Origin: an uncultured Bacilli bacterium
Lineage (GTDB): Bacteria > Bacillota_I > Bacilli_A > RF39 > UBA660
Direction of reading: 5' to 3'
NCBI GenBank assembly: GCA_934168245.1
Contig: CAKPMY010000002.1
Span: 62,001-126,000, forward strand
Length of the DNA: 64,000 nt
A program made the position numbers and the translations under genes. Positions 7,243 through 17,556 of this stretch are shown here, in pieces. Numbering within the stretch: the first letter of the stretch is position 1; every line of letters starts with the position of its first letter. The notes below the pieces were generated by a model. The model did not search any database. It had not been told where the DNA came from and saw nothing but the letters and a program-made list of their open reading frames with translations.

Positions 7243-9081
7243 CTAATTTGCGACATTTACATTACTAGGAATTGGACTAATCTCAGCAAGTCCACCCATT
7301 CCATTAACTAAAGAAGCCGTCTCTTTATACCAAACAGTATTAATATCAACATTATTACTCATTGGTCTAGGATTAGGTAAATCTATATACATAGAAATAG
7401 GTACTTTAAAAGCATTACCAAAAGCAATACAATTACCTGGTTTCAAGTTCTTTAATTGTTGTACTATTTCTATTGAAATATTAGGAACCATATTCTTAAT
7501 ATATTCCAAGTCCTTAGGATGCAATGTTCTTAAAATAACAAAATTTGTACACTGCGAAATACATGTATCTGAAAGTTCACTAGGTCTTTGTGTAATTAAT
7601 CCTAAGAATATACCATACTTACGTCCCTCTTTAGTAATTCTTTCAAATATATTATACCCAATCAAATCTATATCTTTATCTTTAATAACATATCTATGAG
7701 CCTCTTCTATAATAATATGAAATGCTCTACTACCTCTAGGAACTGTATTACTAGCAATCTCAAACAACATTCTAGAAACTATCTTAGTAATTACTTTAGC
7801 CATTCTATCATCTACATAGTTTATATTAAAATTAACTATCTGACATTTAGCCCCTTCTGGAGTCAACATTAAACTCTCTACATATTGTTCTTTTGTAATA
7901 TATTTAGGATAAGAGAAAAACTCTTTATATTCTCCATTAACTAAACTATGTAATCTAACACTTAATATATTAGCATAATCAAATACTTTATTACTCTTTA
8001 AAATACCTTCATTAATAAGTGCAAAATCCATAGCCATTTCTATATCTGCAAGTGAATAAAATGGATTCATATCTGCAATTTGTGTTTCTTCTCCAACATC
8101 CATTATATATCCTCTAATAAATTCAACTACTAGTTCCATCTCTTGCATCTTACCAGTTCTATCTACATATAAACATTGTTTAAATGTTCTAACATATCCT
8201 GGTTGAATTATTTGACTCTCTAGATTTAACTCTGCCGTATTAAACTTTGTAAGTATCGCTATAACTTGATCTCTAATCTTAGTTGAATCATTACCTGAAA
8301 GTAATATATCTTGAAGTGCTCTTGCTATAATGTCATTTTTCTTTCTAATAACAGCCTCACTTCTACCAGTTAATATCGGTACTAATTTCAAAGTCTTCTC
8401 AATAATTGGTAACTGTATTGGTGAATCTGCATCAAGCAATAATGCTATATCATCAACATCAAGTAACCATACTGGTATTCTTAAAATCTCATCATTTGAT
8501 CTAACATTAGTTGTATAGTATTTATAATTAAACTCTGGATTAACTGCATGTAGTCCTGAAAAAGCCGTATTATACTCTCCAAATGCATCAAAGAAAAAGA
8601 AATTAGCATTTTTAGGAACTGCGCCATTCCCCACCATTAATTTTTGCAATATAGAAGCAACTGTACAACTTTTACCAGATCCAGAATTACCTAGTACTGA
8701 AAAATGGTTACTAAAAAAATCATTCAAATCAACATTAATTCTATATCCGTCATAAACATTACTAGTACCAAAATTAGTTTGACCCGGAACAATATTCTGA
8801 CTACCAAGCATAAGTTCCAACTCTTCCAACGTTACAAGCCTAATACTAGACTTAAAAGAAGGTCTCTTAGTAGCCCCAGGAATAAACATATTAGGCCCAA
8901 ACTCTCCTACAATAACCGCCGTCATTTCTGTTTGTGAAACATTAACTATTTCCGCTACAATCTTTTTAACATCATCTTCACAAACTACGTGTAACCCAAC
9001 TAAATTAGGTTGTTTATTAATATCGATTGCTAATTTAATTAATATACGGTTATCTAGTATTTCTGAAATAGAACCTATCAT
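7243..9081 (-). CDS. HerA/DUF87-type hexameric ATPase
   Basis: 612 residues from the ATG at 9081, chosen because the upstream GTG at 9090 lies inside the AGAGGGTG ribosome site. The N-terminal ~90 residues look like a HAS-barrel (MIGSISEILDNRILIKL). Walker A is GNSGSGKSCT near residue 134 and Walker B is FHIIIEEAHRYV. A sensor segment ITQRPSELSDTCISQCTNFVILR follows, typical of HerA/FtsK-superfamily translocases. HerA proteins move double-stranded DNA, often with the NurA nuclease in repair or with effectors in defence. No NurA or other partner is seen beside it, so its job here is open. Confidence 0.85.
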   Translation of the reverse strand: MIGSISEILDNRILIKLAIDINKQPNLVGLHVVCEDDVKKIVAEIVNVSQTEMTAVIVGEFGPNMFIPGATKRPSFKSSIRLVTLEELELMLGSQNIVPGQTNFGTSNVYDGYRINVDLNDFFSNHFSVLGNSGSGKSCTVASILQKLMVGNGAVPKNANFFFFDAFGEYNTAFSGLHAVNPEFNYKYYTTNVRSNDEILRIPVWLLDVDDIALLLDADSPIQLPIIEKTLKLVPILTGRSEAVIRKKNDIIARALQDILLSGNDSTKIRDQVIAILTKFNTAELNLESQIIQPGYVRTFKQCLYVDRTGKMQEMELVVEFIRGYIMDVGEETQIADMNPFYSLADIEMAMDFALINEGILKSNKVFDYANILSVRLHSLVNGEYKEFFSYPKYITKEQYVESLMLTPEGAKCQIVNFNINYVDDRMAKVITKIVSRMLFEIASNTVPRGSRAFHIIIEEAHRYVIKDKDIDLIGYNIFERITKEGRKYGIFLGLITQRPSELSDTCISQCTNFVILRTLHPKDLEYIKNMVPNISIEIVQQLKNLKPGNCIAFGNAFKVPISMYIDLPNPRPMSNNVDINTVWYKETASLVNGMGGLAEISPIPSNVNVAN

Positions 9082-9132
9082 ATAAAGCACCCTCTTTTAT
9101 TCTACTTAAAGTATAACAAAAAAACGCCATAA

Positions 9133-9172
9133 ATAAAAGACATAAATTACCTAAATTGTAATCATGTCTTTT
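9133..9172 (-). terminator. Terminator of the large vWA surface-protein gene
   Basis: Minus-strand AAAAGACAT...ATGTCTTTT, a 9-bp stem with a 20-base loop, followed by ATTTAT. Confidence 0.65.
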
Positions 9173-9175
9173 TAC

Positions 9176-12100
9176 TTATTCACCAGATACATCAACAACA
9201 TATGGATTATCCATACTACCATCACCATCTATGTATTCGGTTCCTGCTACTAAAGAAATTGCCGGTCTAATTCCTGGTGCCGTGATACTAGAACTACCAT
9301 AATAATTACTTGATATTTTTCCACTAGTAACAACATAACCAATAGCGCTATCTTTAATCGGTGTCATCAAATAATAATTTTGAAAATTAGTACGAGCATT
9401 ATCGTTATTTAGTAAATTCATTTCCGCAACACTCATTAATCCAATCGGATATTTTAGTTTTGCTTTCGAATTATTAACACTAAATTGATCTGTAATTGTC
9501 GGACAAGATAAATCTGTCGAAGTAAGATCTGTAAACAAAAGAGCATCAAGATTGGTACTTGTAGCGTCCCATCCTCCTAACGACTGTATCTTTCTATTAT
9601 TACAGAAAACTGTATCTTCTAAATAATCAGTATAAGAACTTAAATTAGCCGTATACCAAGAATCAATAATCTTTTTAATAAACGAATCCTTAGTATTAAT
9701 ATCACTAGCATTTAACATACCAACAAGTGCATCATCTATATCTTCACCATTTTCTAAGTTAACATATAAACTACCCCACACACCATCTCCATAAAAATAT
9801 GATAAGGTACTACATTCTCCAGTTGTATTAAAACAAGTATAATGTGCTTTCTTAATTTTATTAACACTCTCTTCATCATGATCCCAAATAACAGTAGAAT
9901 TACTACTATCATTTAATTTATATACACCATTAGAATAAGTAAACCCATCAGAAATTTTAAAAGCATTATTTGTCTGATAATAATAAAACTGATAATCATT
10001 TGTATCCATATATCCTGTATTAGTAATATGCATTAAATTACTACACGTATTATTAGTTGCATTTTTACATACATATTTTCCTCTAAGAGCAGTATAGTTA
10101 GTTATAAGTTGTACCGAAGAAATGGTAGTTGCATTCTTTATTGTATATGTCCCATTCGCATTAGCCGTATAACTATCGCCATATGTATAATTATTTTTAT
10201 AACGAACTTCATTCCCCATAATTAAGTATGAATAAAAATAATTATCGTCCGTAGTCGCATCCATTATTTGATAAACCCATGCCGAAGCTGCTGAGCTACT
10301 CGACTGTCCAAGTGTATATTTCCCAGTTTGGCCACTAAGTCCACTTTCCGCCACTTGATATGGACTATTCAAAACGTATTTCTGTGAATTAGCATTATAC
10401 GTATAACGAGTTGCAAACCAGTAATAAGTACTCTTAGTAAGTTTGTCCATATAATATTCAGTTGTTGTATCCATACTATCAGACTCATACTTTTTATTAT
10501 ACATATATCCAAGTCCCTCTAACGTATCAACATCTGTTGTAGAGTTAAATGAACCTCTACCTATTACTGAATAATTTAATCCACTTTGAACTGAAATAGT
10601 TAAAGCAGCAACAGAACTATAATAAGAGTCAACATAATAAAGGGTTGAACAAGTGCCATCTGCTGTAGTACTTAAACACGTATATTTACCAAGCAAACTC
10701 TGATAAGTTGTATCACTCCAAGTTTCTGCACTAACAGTACCAGCCAAACTAAACTTTTTATTAGACGTATCATATGTATAACTAGTTCCATAATAATAAT
10801 TACTTGCAAGTCTCGTAGTATAAGAAGATGTATATCCAACATGACTTGCTCTACCAGTCCCACACTTGCCATCTGCATCAACTGCTCCATTATAAAGAAG
10901 TTTTACTCCTCCAGTATCTGTAGTTCTAATCATTTGCCAACATGTATTGGCAAACACAACATTATTTTTATTTTGAATTTCCGTACCTTCATCATCAGTA
11001 GTTGCATAATAATGATATATTTTACTATTACTATCATCTACTACTGAATCTTTATGACTACCTGTATATTCTTTTGCTAGTCCTCCGGATTTAGCCTCAT
11101 CTTCTAATACTTTATATAAGGTTAATTTCTCATGAACAGTTCCATCCATAGTCTTTTCTATACCATGCTTCGTCCAAGTAGCCATTATTGTAACATCTCT
11201 AGGAGGCATTATAAATACATCATCATTTACTTTTTTAATACTCTCTGCATCACTAGTAGTCATTTCCCATCCTTTAAATAAATACCCATCACAAACTAAC
11301 TCAGTATTTTTCTTTTCTACATTTTGAAAAGGTGCATACTTCTCACTAGGAATACTATCTAAACTACATCCAGCAGGTGTATTAGTATTATACTTAACTT
11401 CATAAATATTTTTTAAAACGGGAGTCTTAGAACTAGTAATATTACTATCAGTCCCATCTGGTAACCTAGAAGTTATTACCTCATGATCATTAGTTGGATA
11501 AAGTCCTTCATCACTCAAATAAGTACTCTTCAAACTTAAATCGATAGTCATCTTAATATTACCACCAGTCATATAGACTCCATCTAACTTCCAACTTACT
11601 TTTTGTAGTCCATCTTCTTCTGTTAACGTAACTTCTCCCTTTGGAACTTTAATATCATCCTCTGTCAAAATAGTAAAATAATCTTTATTAACATAATCAT
11701 TAACAACAAACTCATCATAAATAATAGGTGAAACTGATGCTTCAAATAAAACGTTATTTAATGTCTCTGTATCCGCAACCCATTGCTTATCTGTTACTTG
11801 TTTTATCTCTTCTGTTATTTCCGTCCCCATTTCATACTGAATTCCATTAATTGCTAAAAATGCATACTTATCTTTTAACACTTCATATGTCGCAACTTCA
11901 TTTGGTGTATCAACGCAAGGATACCCATCCGTTAAAAATAGTACTACTGCATCTCTATCATTTTCTTGTTTATATCCATTCATTACTTCTAAAACTCTCT
12001 GTAATGCCGCATTATAATTAGTAGCCCCAGTAGTTTTTAACTGATCAACCTTCGTAAGTAAAGTATCTTTATCCGTCGAAAATCCCTCTACCGTTTTAGC

Positions 12101-12607
12101 ATCATCACTAAATGTAATAAGTGCAACTCTATTATTTGTATCTGTCAATAAATAACTAATTAACTCTTTCGCATCATTCTTTGCCTTATCTATTTTTAGC
12201 CCTGACATTGAATCTGATATATCTAAAACTAAAATAATATCTTTGCTATTCTCTCCAGTCTTAATTACTGAATTTATACTAAATGTAACTCTAGCCTTCC
12301 CATAAGAAACCCATTCTGCTGACTTATCTATATGCCATGCCCCTGGAACATTACTATTGTACCCATCAGAAATAACTTCAACATTAAGTATTTCTTCTGT
12401 ATATATTCCAAGCCCTGCCAATAAATTTCTTACAGTAACCATAAAAAGATTAGTCTTAGTCACAATAGAAATACCAGTAACTACAACAATAAATATCGAA
12501 AAAAGTCCTAAAGTAATTTTTAATTTATTTTGATAAAGCCAAAAAAGACACTCTTTAACTGCCCTCTTAATAACTCTTATTCCTCTCTTTAAATTAAACT
12601 TACTCAT
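9176..12607 (-). CDS. Large membrane-anchored vWA surface protein with InlB-like and repeat modules
   Basis: 1143 residues. One transmembrane anchor (about 31-50) places the rest outside the cell. A vWA domain follows with a perfect MIDAS DISDSMS (129-135) and VVLFLTDGYP. At roughly 395-470 there is an InlB B-repeat-like unit (VKYNTNTPAGC ... GYLFKGWEMTT ... MPPRDVTIMATW). The second half holds modules built on 'C(W)QMIRTTDTGGVKLLYNG' and repeats of the form GKYTC...GTCSTLYY, GKYVC...NTCSNLMH and AHYTC...GECSTLSY, rich in Tyr, Ser and Thr. The C-terminus (YYLMTP...SSITAPGIRPAISLVAG) resembles DUF6273-type domains. It is likely an adhesin or pilus-like surface component. No sorting signal is visible, and the ligand is unknown. 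Confidence 0.7.
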   Translation of the reverse strand: MSKFNLKRGIRVIKRAVKECLFWLYQNKLKITLGLFSIFIVVVTGISIVTKTNLFMVTVRNLLAGLGIYTEEILNVEVISDGYNSNVPGAWHIDKSAEWVSYGKARVTFSINSVIKTGENSKDIILVLDISDSMSGLKIDKAKNDAKELISYLLTDTNNRVALITFSDDAKTVEGFSTDKDTLLTKVDQLKTTGATNYNAALQRVLEVMNGYKQENDRDAVVLFLTDGYPCVDTPNEVATYEVLKDKYAFLAINGIQYEMGTEITEEIKQVTDKQWVADTETLNNVLFEASVSPIIYDEFVVNDYVNKDYFTILTEDDIKVPKGEVTLTEEDGLQKVSWKLDGVYMTGGNIKMTIDLSLKSTYLSDEGLYPTNDHEVITSRLPDGTDSNITSSKTPVLKNIYEVKYNTNTPAGCSLDSIPSEKYAPFQNVEKKNTELVCDGYLFKGWEMTTSDAESIKKVNDDVFIMPPRDVTIMATWTKHGIEKTMDGTVHEKLTLYKVLEDEAKSGGLAKEYTGSHKDSVVDDSNSKIYHYYATTDDEGTEIQNKNNVVFANTCWQMIRTTDTGGVKLLYNGAVDADGKCGTGRASHVGYTSSYTTRLASNYYYGTSYTYDTSNKKFSLAGTVSAETWSDTTYQSLLGKYTCLSTTADGTCSTLYYVDSYYSSVAALTISVQSGLNYSVIGRGSFNSTTDVDTLEGLGYMYNKKYESDSMDTTTEYYMDKLTKSTYYWFATRYTYNANSQKYVLNSPYQVAESGLSGQTGKYTLGQSSSSAASAWVYQIMDATTDDNYFYSYLIMGNEVRYKNNYTYGDSYTANANGTYTIKNATTISSVQLITNYTALRGKYVCKNATNNTCSNLMHITNTGYMDTNDYQFYYYQTNNAFKISDGFTYSNGVYKLNDSSNSTVIWDHDEESVNKIKKAHYTCFNTTGECSTLSYFYGDGVWGSLYVNLENGEDIDDALVGMLNASDINTKDSFIKKIIDSWYTANLSSYTDYLEDTVFCNNRKIQSLGGWDATSTNLDALLFTDLTSTDLSCPTITDQFSVNNSKAKLKYPIGLMSVAEMNLLNNDNARTNFQNYYLMTPIKDSAIGYVVTSGKISSNYYGSSSITAPGIRPAISLVAGTEYIDGDGSMDNPYVVDVSGE

Positions 12608-12698
12608 ATTATAATCCCCAAAATTTTACTAAGTTAAGCACCGCAAGTATCTATTCTATTTAATAAATATTATACTATCTCCAAGTATTTTTTACAAT

Positions 12699-12724
12699 AG
12701 AAAAACTTTCTAATCTTAGAAAGT
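12699..12724 (-). terminator. Terminator after the lipoprotein gene
   Basis: Minus-strand ACTTTCTA-AGAT-TAGAAAGT, an 8-bp perfect stem, then TTTTTC. Confidence 0.85.
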
Positions 12725-12725
12725 C

Positions 12726-13289
12726 TTATCCTTCATATAATCCATGTATCTTCTGTCTATCTATATCACTAATATCTTCTAACTTCCAATTACTATTCTT
12801 ATCTTTTGTTAAATTAAATGTAATATCATATTTCTTTTTATCAGTAACATTCTTTAATTCTTTAATCTTATAATCAATATACTTAGTATTATCATCTACA
12901 ACTGTCTCTGTCTTATCTATATCCTCATCCTTAAACTCATCTCTATGTTCACTATAATACTTTCTAGATTCATTTATTGATGTTGCATAATCTAAAACTT
13001 CTATTTCTACATCAACTGATGCATCATCTCCTGTAATTTCTTCTCCTTTAATTTTATATGACAAGTTCTGATACTGTTTTTCCATCAAACTACGATATTC
13101 TTTTTTCTGTTCATCTGTCATAGTTGTATCTTCCGCAATAACATTATCTAGTTGCGCCAAAACTGCACTATCCATCTTTTGATATTTACCAAGTAATTCT
13201 TCTACTCGTTTAGTTGGTGTATTCATAGTATTAGTACATCCAACTATAAAAAGTACTATAAAAGATAAACCTAATAATAATCTCTTCAT
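12726..13289 (-). CDS. Predicted lipoprotein, DUF5105-like
   Basis: 187 residues from the ATG at 13289, which is preceded by GGGAGGAAATATT; a longer upstream start would bury that ribosome site. MKRLLLGLSFIVLFIVGCTN is a lipoprotein signal with the lipid-accepting Cys near residue 18. The mature part is charged and helical-to-beta, with KYQKMDSAVLAQLDNVIAED and DVEIEVLDYATSINESRKY. It looks like DUF5105-type lipoproteins of Bacillota, which is a family impression only. It lies between asnS and the large surface protein with its own terminator. Confidence 0.6.
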   Translation of the reverse strand: MKRLLLGLSFIVLFIVGCTNTMNTPTKRVEELLGKYQKMDSAVLAQLDNVIAEDTTMTDEQKKEYRSLMEKQYQNLSYKIKGEEITGDDASVDVEIEVLDYATSINESRKYYSEHRDEFKDEDIDKTETVVDDNTKYIDYKIKELKNVTDKKKYDITFNLTKDKNSNWKLEDISDIDRQKIHGLYEG

Positions 13290-13336
13290 AATATTTCCTC
13301 CCATTACTAACATGGAAGAAAAATGTTTTTTTATAC

Positions 13337-13370
13337 AAAAAAATTACAAAATATGTAATTTTGTAATTTT
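13337..13370 (-). terminator. Strong terminator after asnS
   Basis: Minus-strand AAAATTACAAAAT-TACAT-ATTTTGTAATTTT, a 13-bp perfect stem, then TTTG. It overlaps the asnS stop codon. Confidence 0.85.
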
Positions 13371-14748
13371 AAAATTCACAGTTACCTGGAGTTCTAGGGA
13401 ATGGTATAACATCTCTAATATTTTCAACTCCTGTTAAATATATTAGTAAACGTTCAAATCCCATACCAAATCCTGAATGATAACATCCACCAAATCTACG
13501 TAAATTTAAGTACCATTCAAGTCCAGCCTTATCCATTTTTAATTCATCCATTCTCTTAACAAGTTTATCATAATCTTCTTCTCTTTGTGATCCACCCATT
13601 AATTCTCCTGCACCTGGTACTTCCAAATCAACTGCCGCAACTGTCTTACCATCTGGATTTTGTTTCATATAGAATGCCTTAATATCTTTAGGCCAATCTT
13701 TAATAAATACTGGTCCATTAAAGTATTCAGTAATATATTTTTCATGTTCTTTAGCAATATCTTCTCCATATTCAGGTTCAAATTCCCATTTAACATCGGC
13801 TTTCTTTAATATTGAAATAACTTCTTCATGACTAATTCTAACAAACTCACTAGTTACTAATTTATTAAGTTTCTCAAGTAAACCTTTTTCTACAAAACTA
13901 TCAAAGAACTCCATCTCTTCTTTACAGTTATCAAGTACATATTTAACAACATACTTTAACATCTCTTCCATAACATCCATATCACCTTCTAGATCACAAA
14001 AAGCAATTTCTGGTTCAATCATCCAGAACTCATTAGCATGTGTCTTTGTATTAGAGTTCTCTGCTCTAAATGTTGGTCCAAATGTATATGTCTTTTTATA
14101 TGATAAGGCAAATGTCTCTGCTTGTAATTGTCCTGATACTGTAAGTGCTGCTTGTTTACCAAAGAAGTCTTTACTATAATCAACTTTTCCAAGTTTAGCC
14201 ACTCTATCTAAATCAAGTGTTGTTACTTGAAACATTTCTCCTGCTCCCTCACAATCACTTGCTGTGATTATAGGTGCATGAAAATATACATATCCATTCT
14301 CTTGGAAATATTTATGTATTGCATAAGCCGCAACACTTCTAACTCTAAATACTGCATTAAATAAATTAGTTCTAGGCCTAAGATATGCTTGTTCTCTTAA
14401 AAACTCTCTTGTATGTCTCTTAGGTTGAATAGGATAATCCTCACCACAATCTCCAAGTAATTTAATAGACTTAGTCTGTACTTCAAATGCTTGTCCCTTT
14501 GCAGGTGATTCTATAACTTCTCCAACTACTTCTATTGCACATCCTACATGTAATGTTTGTATCTCTTCAAAAGATTCTAACTTATTATCATATACTACTT
14601 GTACACTCTTAAAAAATGTTCCATCATTAAAATCAATAAATCCAAATTCTTTTTGTTTACGATGATTACGAATCCATCCTTGAAGTACAACTTCATGACC
14701 CATATAATCATCTAATTTTTCATATAATTTCTTAACATCTATTACCAT
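13369..14748 (-). CDS. asnS: Asparaginyl-tRNA synthetase
   Basis: 459-residue class II synthetase that charges tRNA-Asn. The N-terminal OB-fold anticodon-binding domain is GHEVVLQGWIRNHRKQKEFGFIDFNDG. Motif 2 is FRAENSNTKTHANEFWMIEPE and motif 3 is GFGMGFERLLIYLTG. Asn-type specificity is supported by the QLQAETFALSYKKTYTFGPTF run. Start ATG at 14748 follows AGGAGGATAAT and lies 9 bp after nagZ, so they are co-transcribed. No T-box precedes it. A cognate tRNA-Asn (GTT) is at 33518-33594. Confidence 0.96.
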   Translation of the reverse strand: MVIDVKKLYEKLDDYMGHEVVLQGWIRNHRKQKEFGFIDFNDGTFFKSVQVVYDNKLESFEEIQTLHVGCAIEVVGEVIESPAKGQAFEVQTKSIKLLGDCGEDYPIQPKRHTREFLREQAYLRPRTNLFNAVFRVRSVAAYAIHKYFQENGYVYFHAPIITASDCEGAGEMFQVTTLDLDRVAKLGKVDYSKDFFGKQAALTVSGQLQAETFALSYKKTYTFGPTFRAENSNTKTHANEFWMIEPEIAFCDLEGDMDVMEEMLKYVVKYVLDNCKEEMEFFDSFVEKGLLEKLNKLVTSEFVRISHEEVISILKKADVKWEFEPEYGEDIAKEHEKYITEYFNGPVFIKDWPKDIKAFYMKQNPDGKTVAAVDLEVPGAGELMGGSQREEDYDKLVKRMDELKMDKAGLEWYLNLRRFGGCYHSGFGMGFERLLIYLTGVENIRDVIPFPRTPGNCEF

Positions 14749-14757
14749 ATTATCCTC

Positions 14758-15915
14758 CTACATATCATAAGCTATCTTCCAAGCAATATTTCTTCTAACT
14801 GCCTCATCAATAGTTTTCATATCTATTTTTTTATCAGTAACTGCCTGATAAACTTCATCATACATCTTAACAAAATCTGATGTAATAATCAAATCATCTC
14901 CAGCATTAACCGCCAGTACTGCTGCATTTCCATCTTCTACATAACTACTAACAGCACCCATTGCTAAGTCATCTGTAATAACAATCCCTGAAAAGTTAAG
15001 TTTCTCTCGTAACTCATCAATTACTTTTTTACTTAGTGTTGCTGGATACTTACTATCTATACAATTAATTATATTATGTGAAACAAGTATTGTTGGAACT
15101 TTATTCTTAATACCTTCTTCAAATGGTAAATAATCATTCTCTAAAAAGTTCTCATAACTTCTCTCATCTATCGCAACTCCTGTATGTGTATCAACATTAT
15201 TTCCATATCCCGGAAAATGTTTAAGTGAAGAAGAAATTCCCACTTCATTAGCATAATTAACCATCTTCCCAATCAACACTGCTGTCTCTTTAGCATCTCT
15301 ATTAAATGTTCTAATATTAATAAAATCATCACTATTAACAGATACATCCGCAACTGGTGCCAAATTCAAATTAACTCCAATATTAAGTAATAATGTACCT
15401 TTCTCTTTTTCTGTCTTCTCTAGTAGTTCTTCTCCTCCATTTTCATAATAACTTCTTGGAGATAAAAACTTACTATCTCTAAAATTAGTATACCTACTAA
15501 CTCTAGTAACATATCCCCCTTCTTCATCTACGGCTATTACTAAAGGTATTTTACTAATATTCTGTAAATTATCTATTGCTTTTCTTATTGAATCCTTAGT
15601 CTGATTATTAAAGTCTTTCGCAAACATAATAAAACCACCAGGATGATAATTCTTAGTCCAACTACTAGCCAAATTACTATCATATCTAACTAAAAATAAT
15701 TGTCCTATCTTCTCTTCTAAAGACATATCTTTCATTATCTTTTCTGCATCATTATAATACTTCCCAAATAAATCATTACTAACAATATTTTCTCTTCCAT
15801 TACTAGGATTATTACTATTATTATCTACTCTTTTTCCAAATAATTCATCTTTCCAAATAAATATCAAACATCCTACTACTAAAACACTAACTACTCCTAT
15901 TAATATTTTTTTCAT
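14758..15915 (-). CDS. nagZ: Beta-N-acetylhexosaminidase (GH3, NagZ-like), membrane-anchored
   Basis: 385 residues. MKKILIGVVSVLVVGCLIF is a signal anchor or lipoprotein-like signal (Cys16), so it acts outside the membrane, as in Bacillota NagZ. The GH3 domain shows GGFIMFAKDF, the nucleotide-sugar site region AVDEEGGYVTRV, and the family signature LKHFPGYGN...DTHTG near residue 235, carrying the His-Asp catalytic dyad on a flexible loop. It releases GlcNAc from muropeptides during wall recycling. It sits in a tight cluster with the RluA, HAD, PAP2 and pgi genes and asnS. There is no C-terminal extra domain. Confidence 0.88.
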   Translation of the reverse strand: MKKILIGVVSVLVVGCLIFIWKDELFGKRVDNNSNNPSNGRENIVSNDLFGKYYNDAEKIMKDMSLEEKIGQLFLVRYDSNLASSWTKNYHPGGFIMFAKDFNNQTKDSIRKAIDNLQNISKIPLVIAVDEEGGYVTRVSRYTNFRDSKFLSPRSYYENGGEELLEKTEKEKGTLLLNIGVNLNLAPVADVSVNSDDFINIRTFNRDAKETAVLIGKMVNYANEVGISSSLKHFPGYGNNVDTHTGVAIDERSYENFLENDYLPFEEGIKNKVPTILVSHNIINCIDSKYPATLSKKVIDELREKLNFSGIVITDDLAMGAVSSYVEDGNAAVLAVNAGDDLIITSDFVKMYDEVYQAVTDKKIDMKTIDEAVRRNIAWKIAYDM

Positions 15916-15924
15916 ATATATCTC

Positions 15925-16773
15925 CTATTTATTCGTAAATTTCTTAAATTCTACTGGATTACTAGTCTCAAATAAAATATCTTTTTTTATTACTGGATAA
16001 TACATCTTTAATCTATTAGCATGTAAACATAATCTACTTTCTCTATCTTTAATTCCATATTTATTATCTCCAACTATTGGATTACCTAAACTAGCAAAAG
16101 CAACTCTTATCTGATTCTTTCTTCCAGTCTCTATATTTATACTAACTAATGAATACTTACTATTATCTTTAATTACTTTATAATTAGTAATTGCTTCTTT
16201 TCCATCATCATGTTTCGTAACATATACTAAATTAGTCTTAGTCTCTTTTAGATTCTGTACAATTCTTCCTTCACTTTCTTTTAAATGTCCATGAACAACA
16301 GCCACATACTCTCTTAAACTAACATAATTATTCCAATTTTCTTGTAATTGATTCTTAATCTTTTCGTTTTTAGCAAGTACTACAATACCAGATGTCTCTT
16401 TATCTAATCTATGTACTATAAATACTCTAGCACTTTTATCTTTACTTTTTAAATATTCTGAAACAATATGATACAAAGTCTTTTCTTTCTCTTTTGCTGT
16501 TGCTATTGTTAAAAGCCCAGCTGGTTTATTAACAACAATAATATTATCATCTTCAAATAAAACTTCAAAAGGTAATACTTTCTTATTCTTACTATCAGTA
16601 TCTATTACTATATCCATCCCATTAATTACTGGATAATTATATTGTCTAACTTTAACATTATTAACAAAAATAGATCCATGAGTCAAATATTGTTTAATTT
16701 TCTTCTTAGGCATATCTAAATTATTATATAAATAATCTAAAAGTTCCCCATTCTTATTAACCTTTATTTTCAT
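15925..16773 (-). CDS. RluA-family pseudouridine synthase
   Basis: 282 residues from the ATG at 16773, which follows GGAGAGGCGGTAAT; the longer open frame from 16809 would cover that site. An N-terminal S4 RNA-binding domain (MKIKVNKNGELLDYLYNNL...KKIKQYLTHGSIFVNN) precedes the synthase domain. VVNKPAGLL is followed by the catalytic Asp in VHRLDKETSGIVVLAKN and by the ETGRKNQIRVAFASLG-type end motif. RluC/RluD-type enzymes modify uridines in 23S rRNA; the exact target site cannot be read from sequence. Confidence 0.9.
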   Translation of the reverse strand: MKIKVNKNGELLDYLYNNLDMPKKKIKQYLTHGSIFVNNVKVRQYNYPVINGMDIVIDTDSKNKKVLPFEVLFEDDNIIVVNKPAGLLTIATAKEKEKTLYHIVSEYLKSKDKSARVFIVHRLDKETSGIVVLAKNEKIKNQLQENWNNYVSLREYVAVVHGHLKESEGRIVQNLKETKTNLVYVTKHDDGKEAITNYKVIKDNSKYSLVSINIETGRKNQIRVAFASLGNPIVGDNKYGIKDRESRLCLHANRLKMYYPVIKKDILFETSNPVEFKKFTNK

Positions 16774-16833
16774 ATTACCGCCTCTCCTATACCAACAATT
16801 ATAATACAATTATCAGTCATATCAAAGAAAAAT

Positions 16834-17553
16834 CTACTTAAATTTCTCCTCTATCCATTTATCCAAACTATTAGTCATAACTTCCTTAGAAACTTCTTTT
16901 ACTTCTTTTATTCCTTTACTTGTAGAAACACCATATCCACTATCTCTAACTAATTCTATATCGTTATCTGAATCTCCTACAGAAATAACATCTCTAGTAT
17001 CTATCTTTTTCTTATTACAAATAACTTCTACTCCCGTAAATTTATTTATTTCTTCATGTACTATATCTACATAATATGTACTATTAATATAATTCTTTGT
17101 ATAAGTAATTTTTAAATTCAACTTATCTAATCTAGAAATAACTTCTTCTCTATCTGTATCGCTCTTACATACTATTTCTAATTTATATATATCTTTTATA
17201 TCTTCTAAATTAACAAGTCTAAACTTCCTATCTTTTCTACAAGCATATATATCATAATCTTTAAAGGTATTATAAATTCTCTTAACATTAGAAACCAAAA
17301 CACTCTTCTTAAATAATATCTTCTCTTTATTAACATCATATACAACCGCCCCATTAGAAGCAACTACATAATCTAAAAATGAAAAGTCTCTATTATAATA
17401 AAGTATATCTCCTAAACATCTACTAGTCGCAATCGTAAATAATACTTTTTTCTCTCTTCTTATTTTATCTATTGCTAAAACTACTGGAAAACTTATTGCC
17501 AATTCTTCTCCTACTAAAGTCCCATCAAAATCACTAACTAATAATTTATACAT
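16834..17553 (-). CDS. Cof-type HAD-family hydrolase
   Basis: 239 residues. HAD motif I is LVSDFDGTLVG at the N-terminus, motif II is FTIATSR, and motifs III/IV are DTRDVISVGDSDNDIELVRDSGYGV near residue 200. The cap lies between motifs II and III (type C2B), as in Cof/YwpJ sugar-phosphate or flavin-phosphate phosphatases. The substrate is unknown. It is three bases from the PAP2 gene, within the same minus-strand run. Confidence 0.88.
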   Translation of the reverse strand: MYKLLVSDFDGTLVGEELAISFPVVLAIDKIRREKKVLFTIATSRCLGDILYYNRDFSFLDYVVASNGAVVYDVNKEKILFKKSVLVSNVKRIYNTFKDYDIYACRKDRKFRLVNLEDIKDIYKLEIVCKSDTDREEVISRLDKLNLKITYTKNYINSTYYVDIVHEEINKFTGVEVICNKKKIDTRDVISVGDSDNDIELVRDSGYGVSTSKGIKEVKEVSKEVMTNSLDKWIEEKFK

Positions 17554-17556
17554 ATC

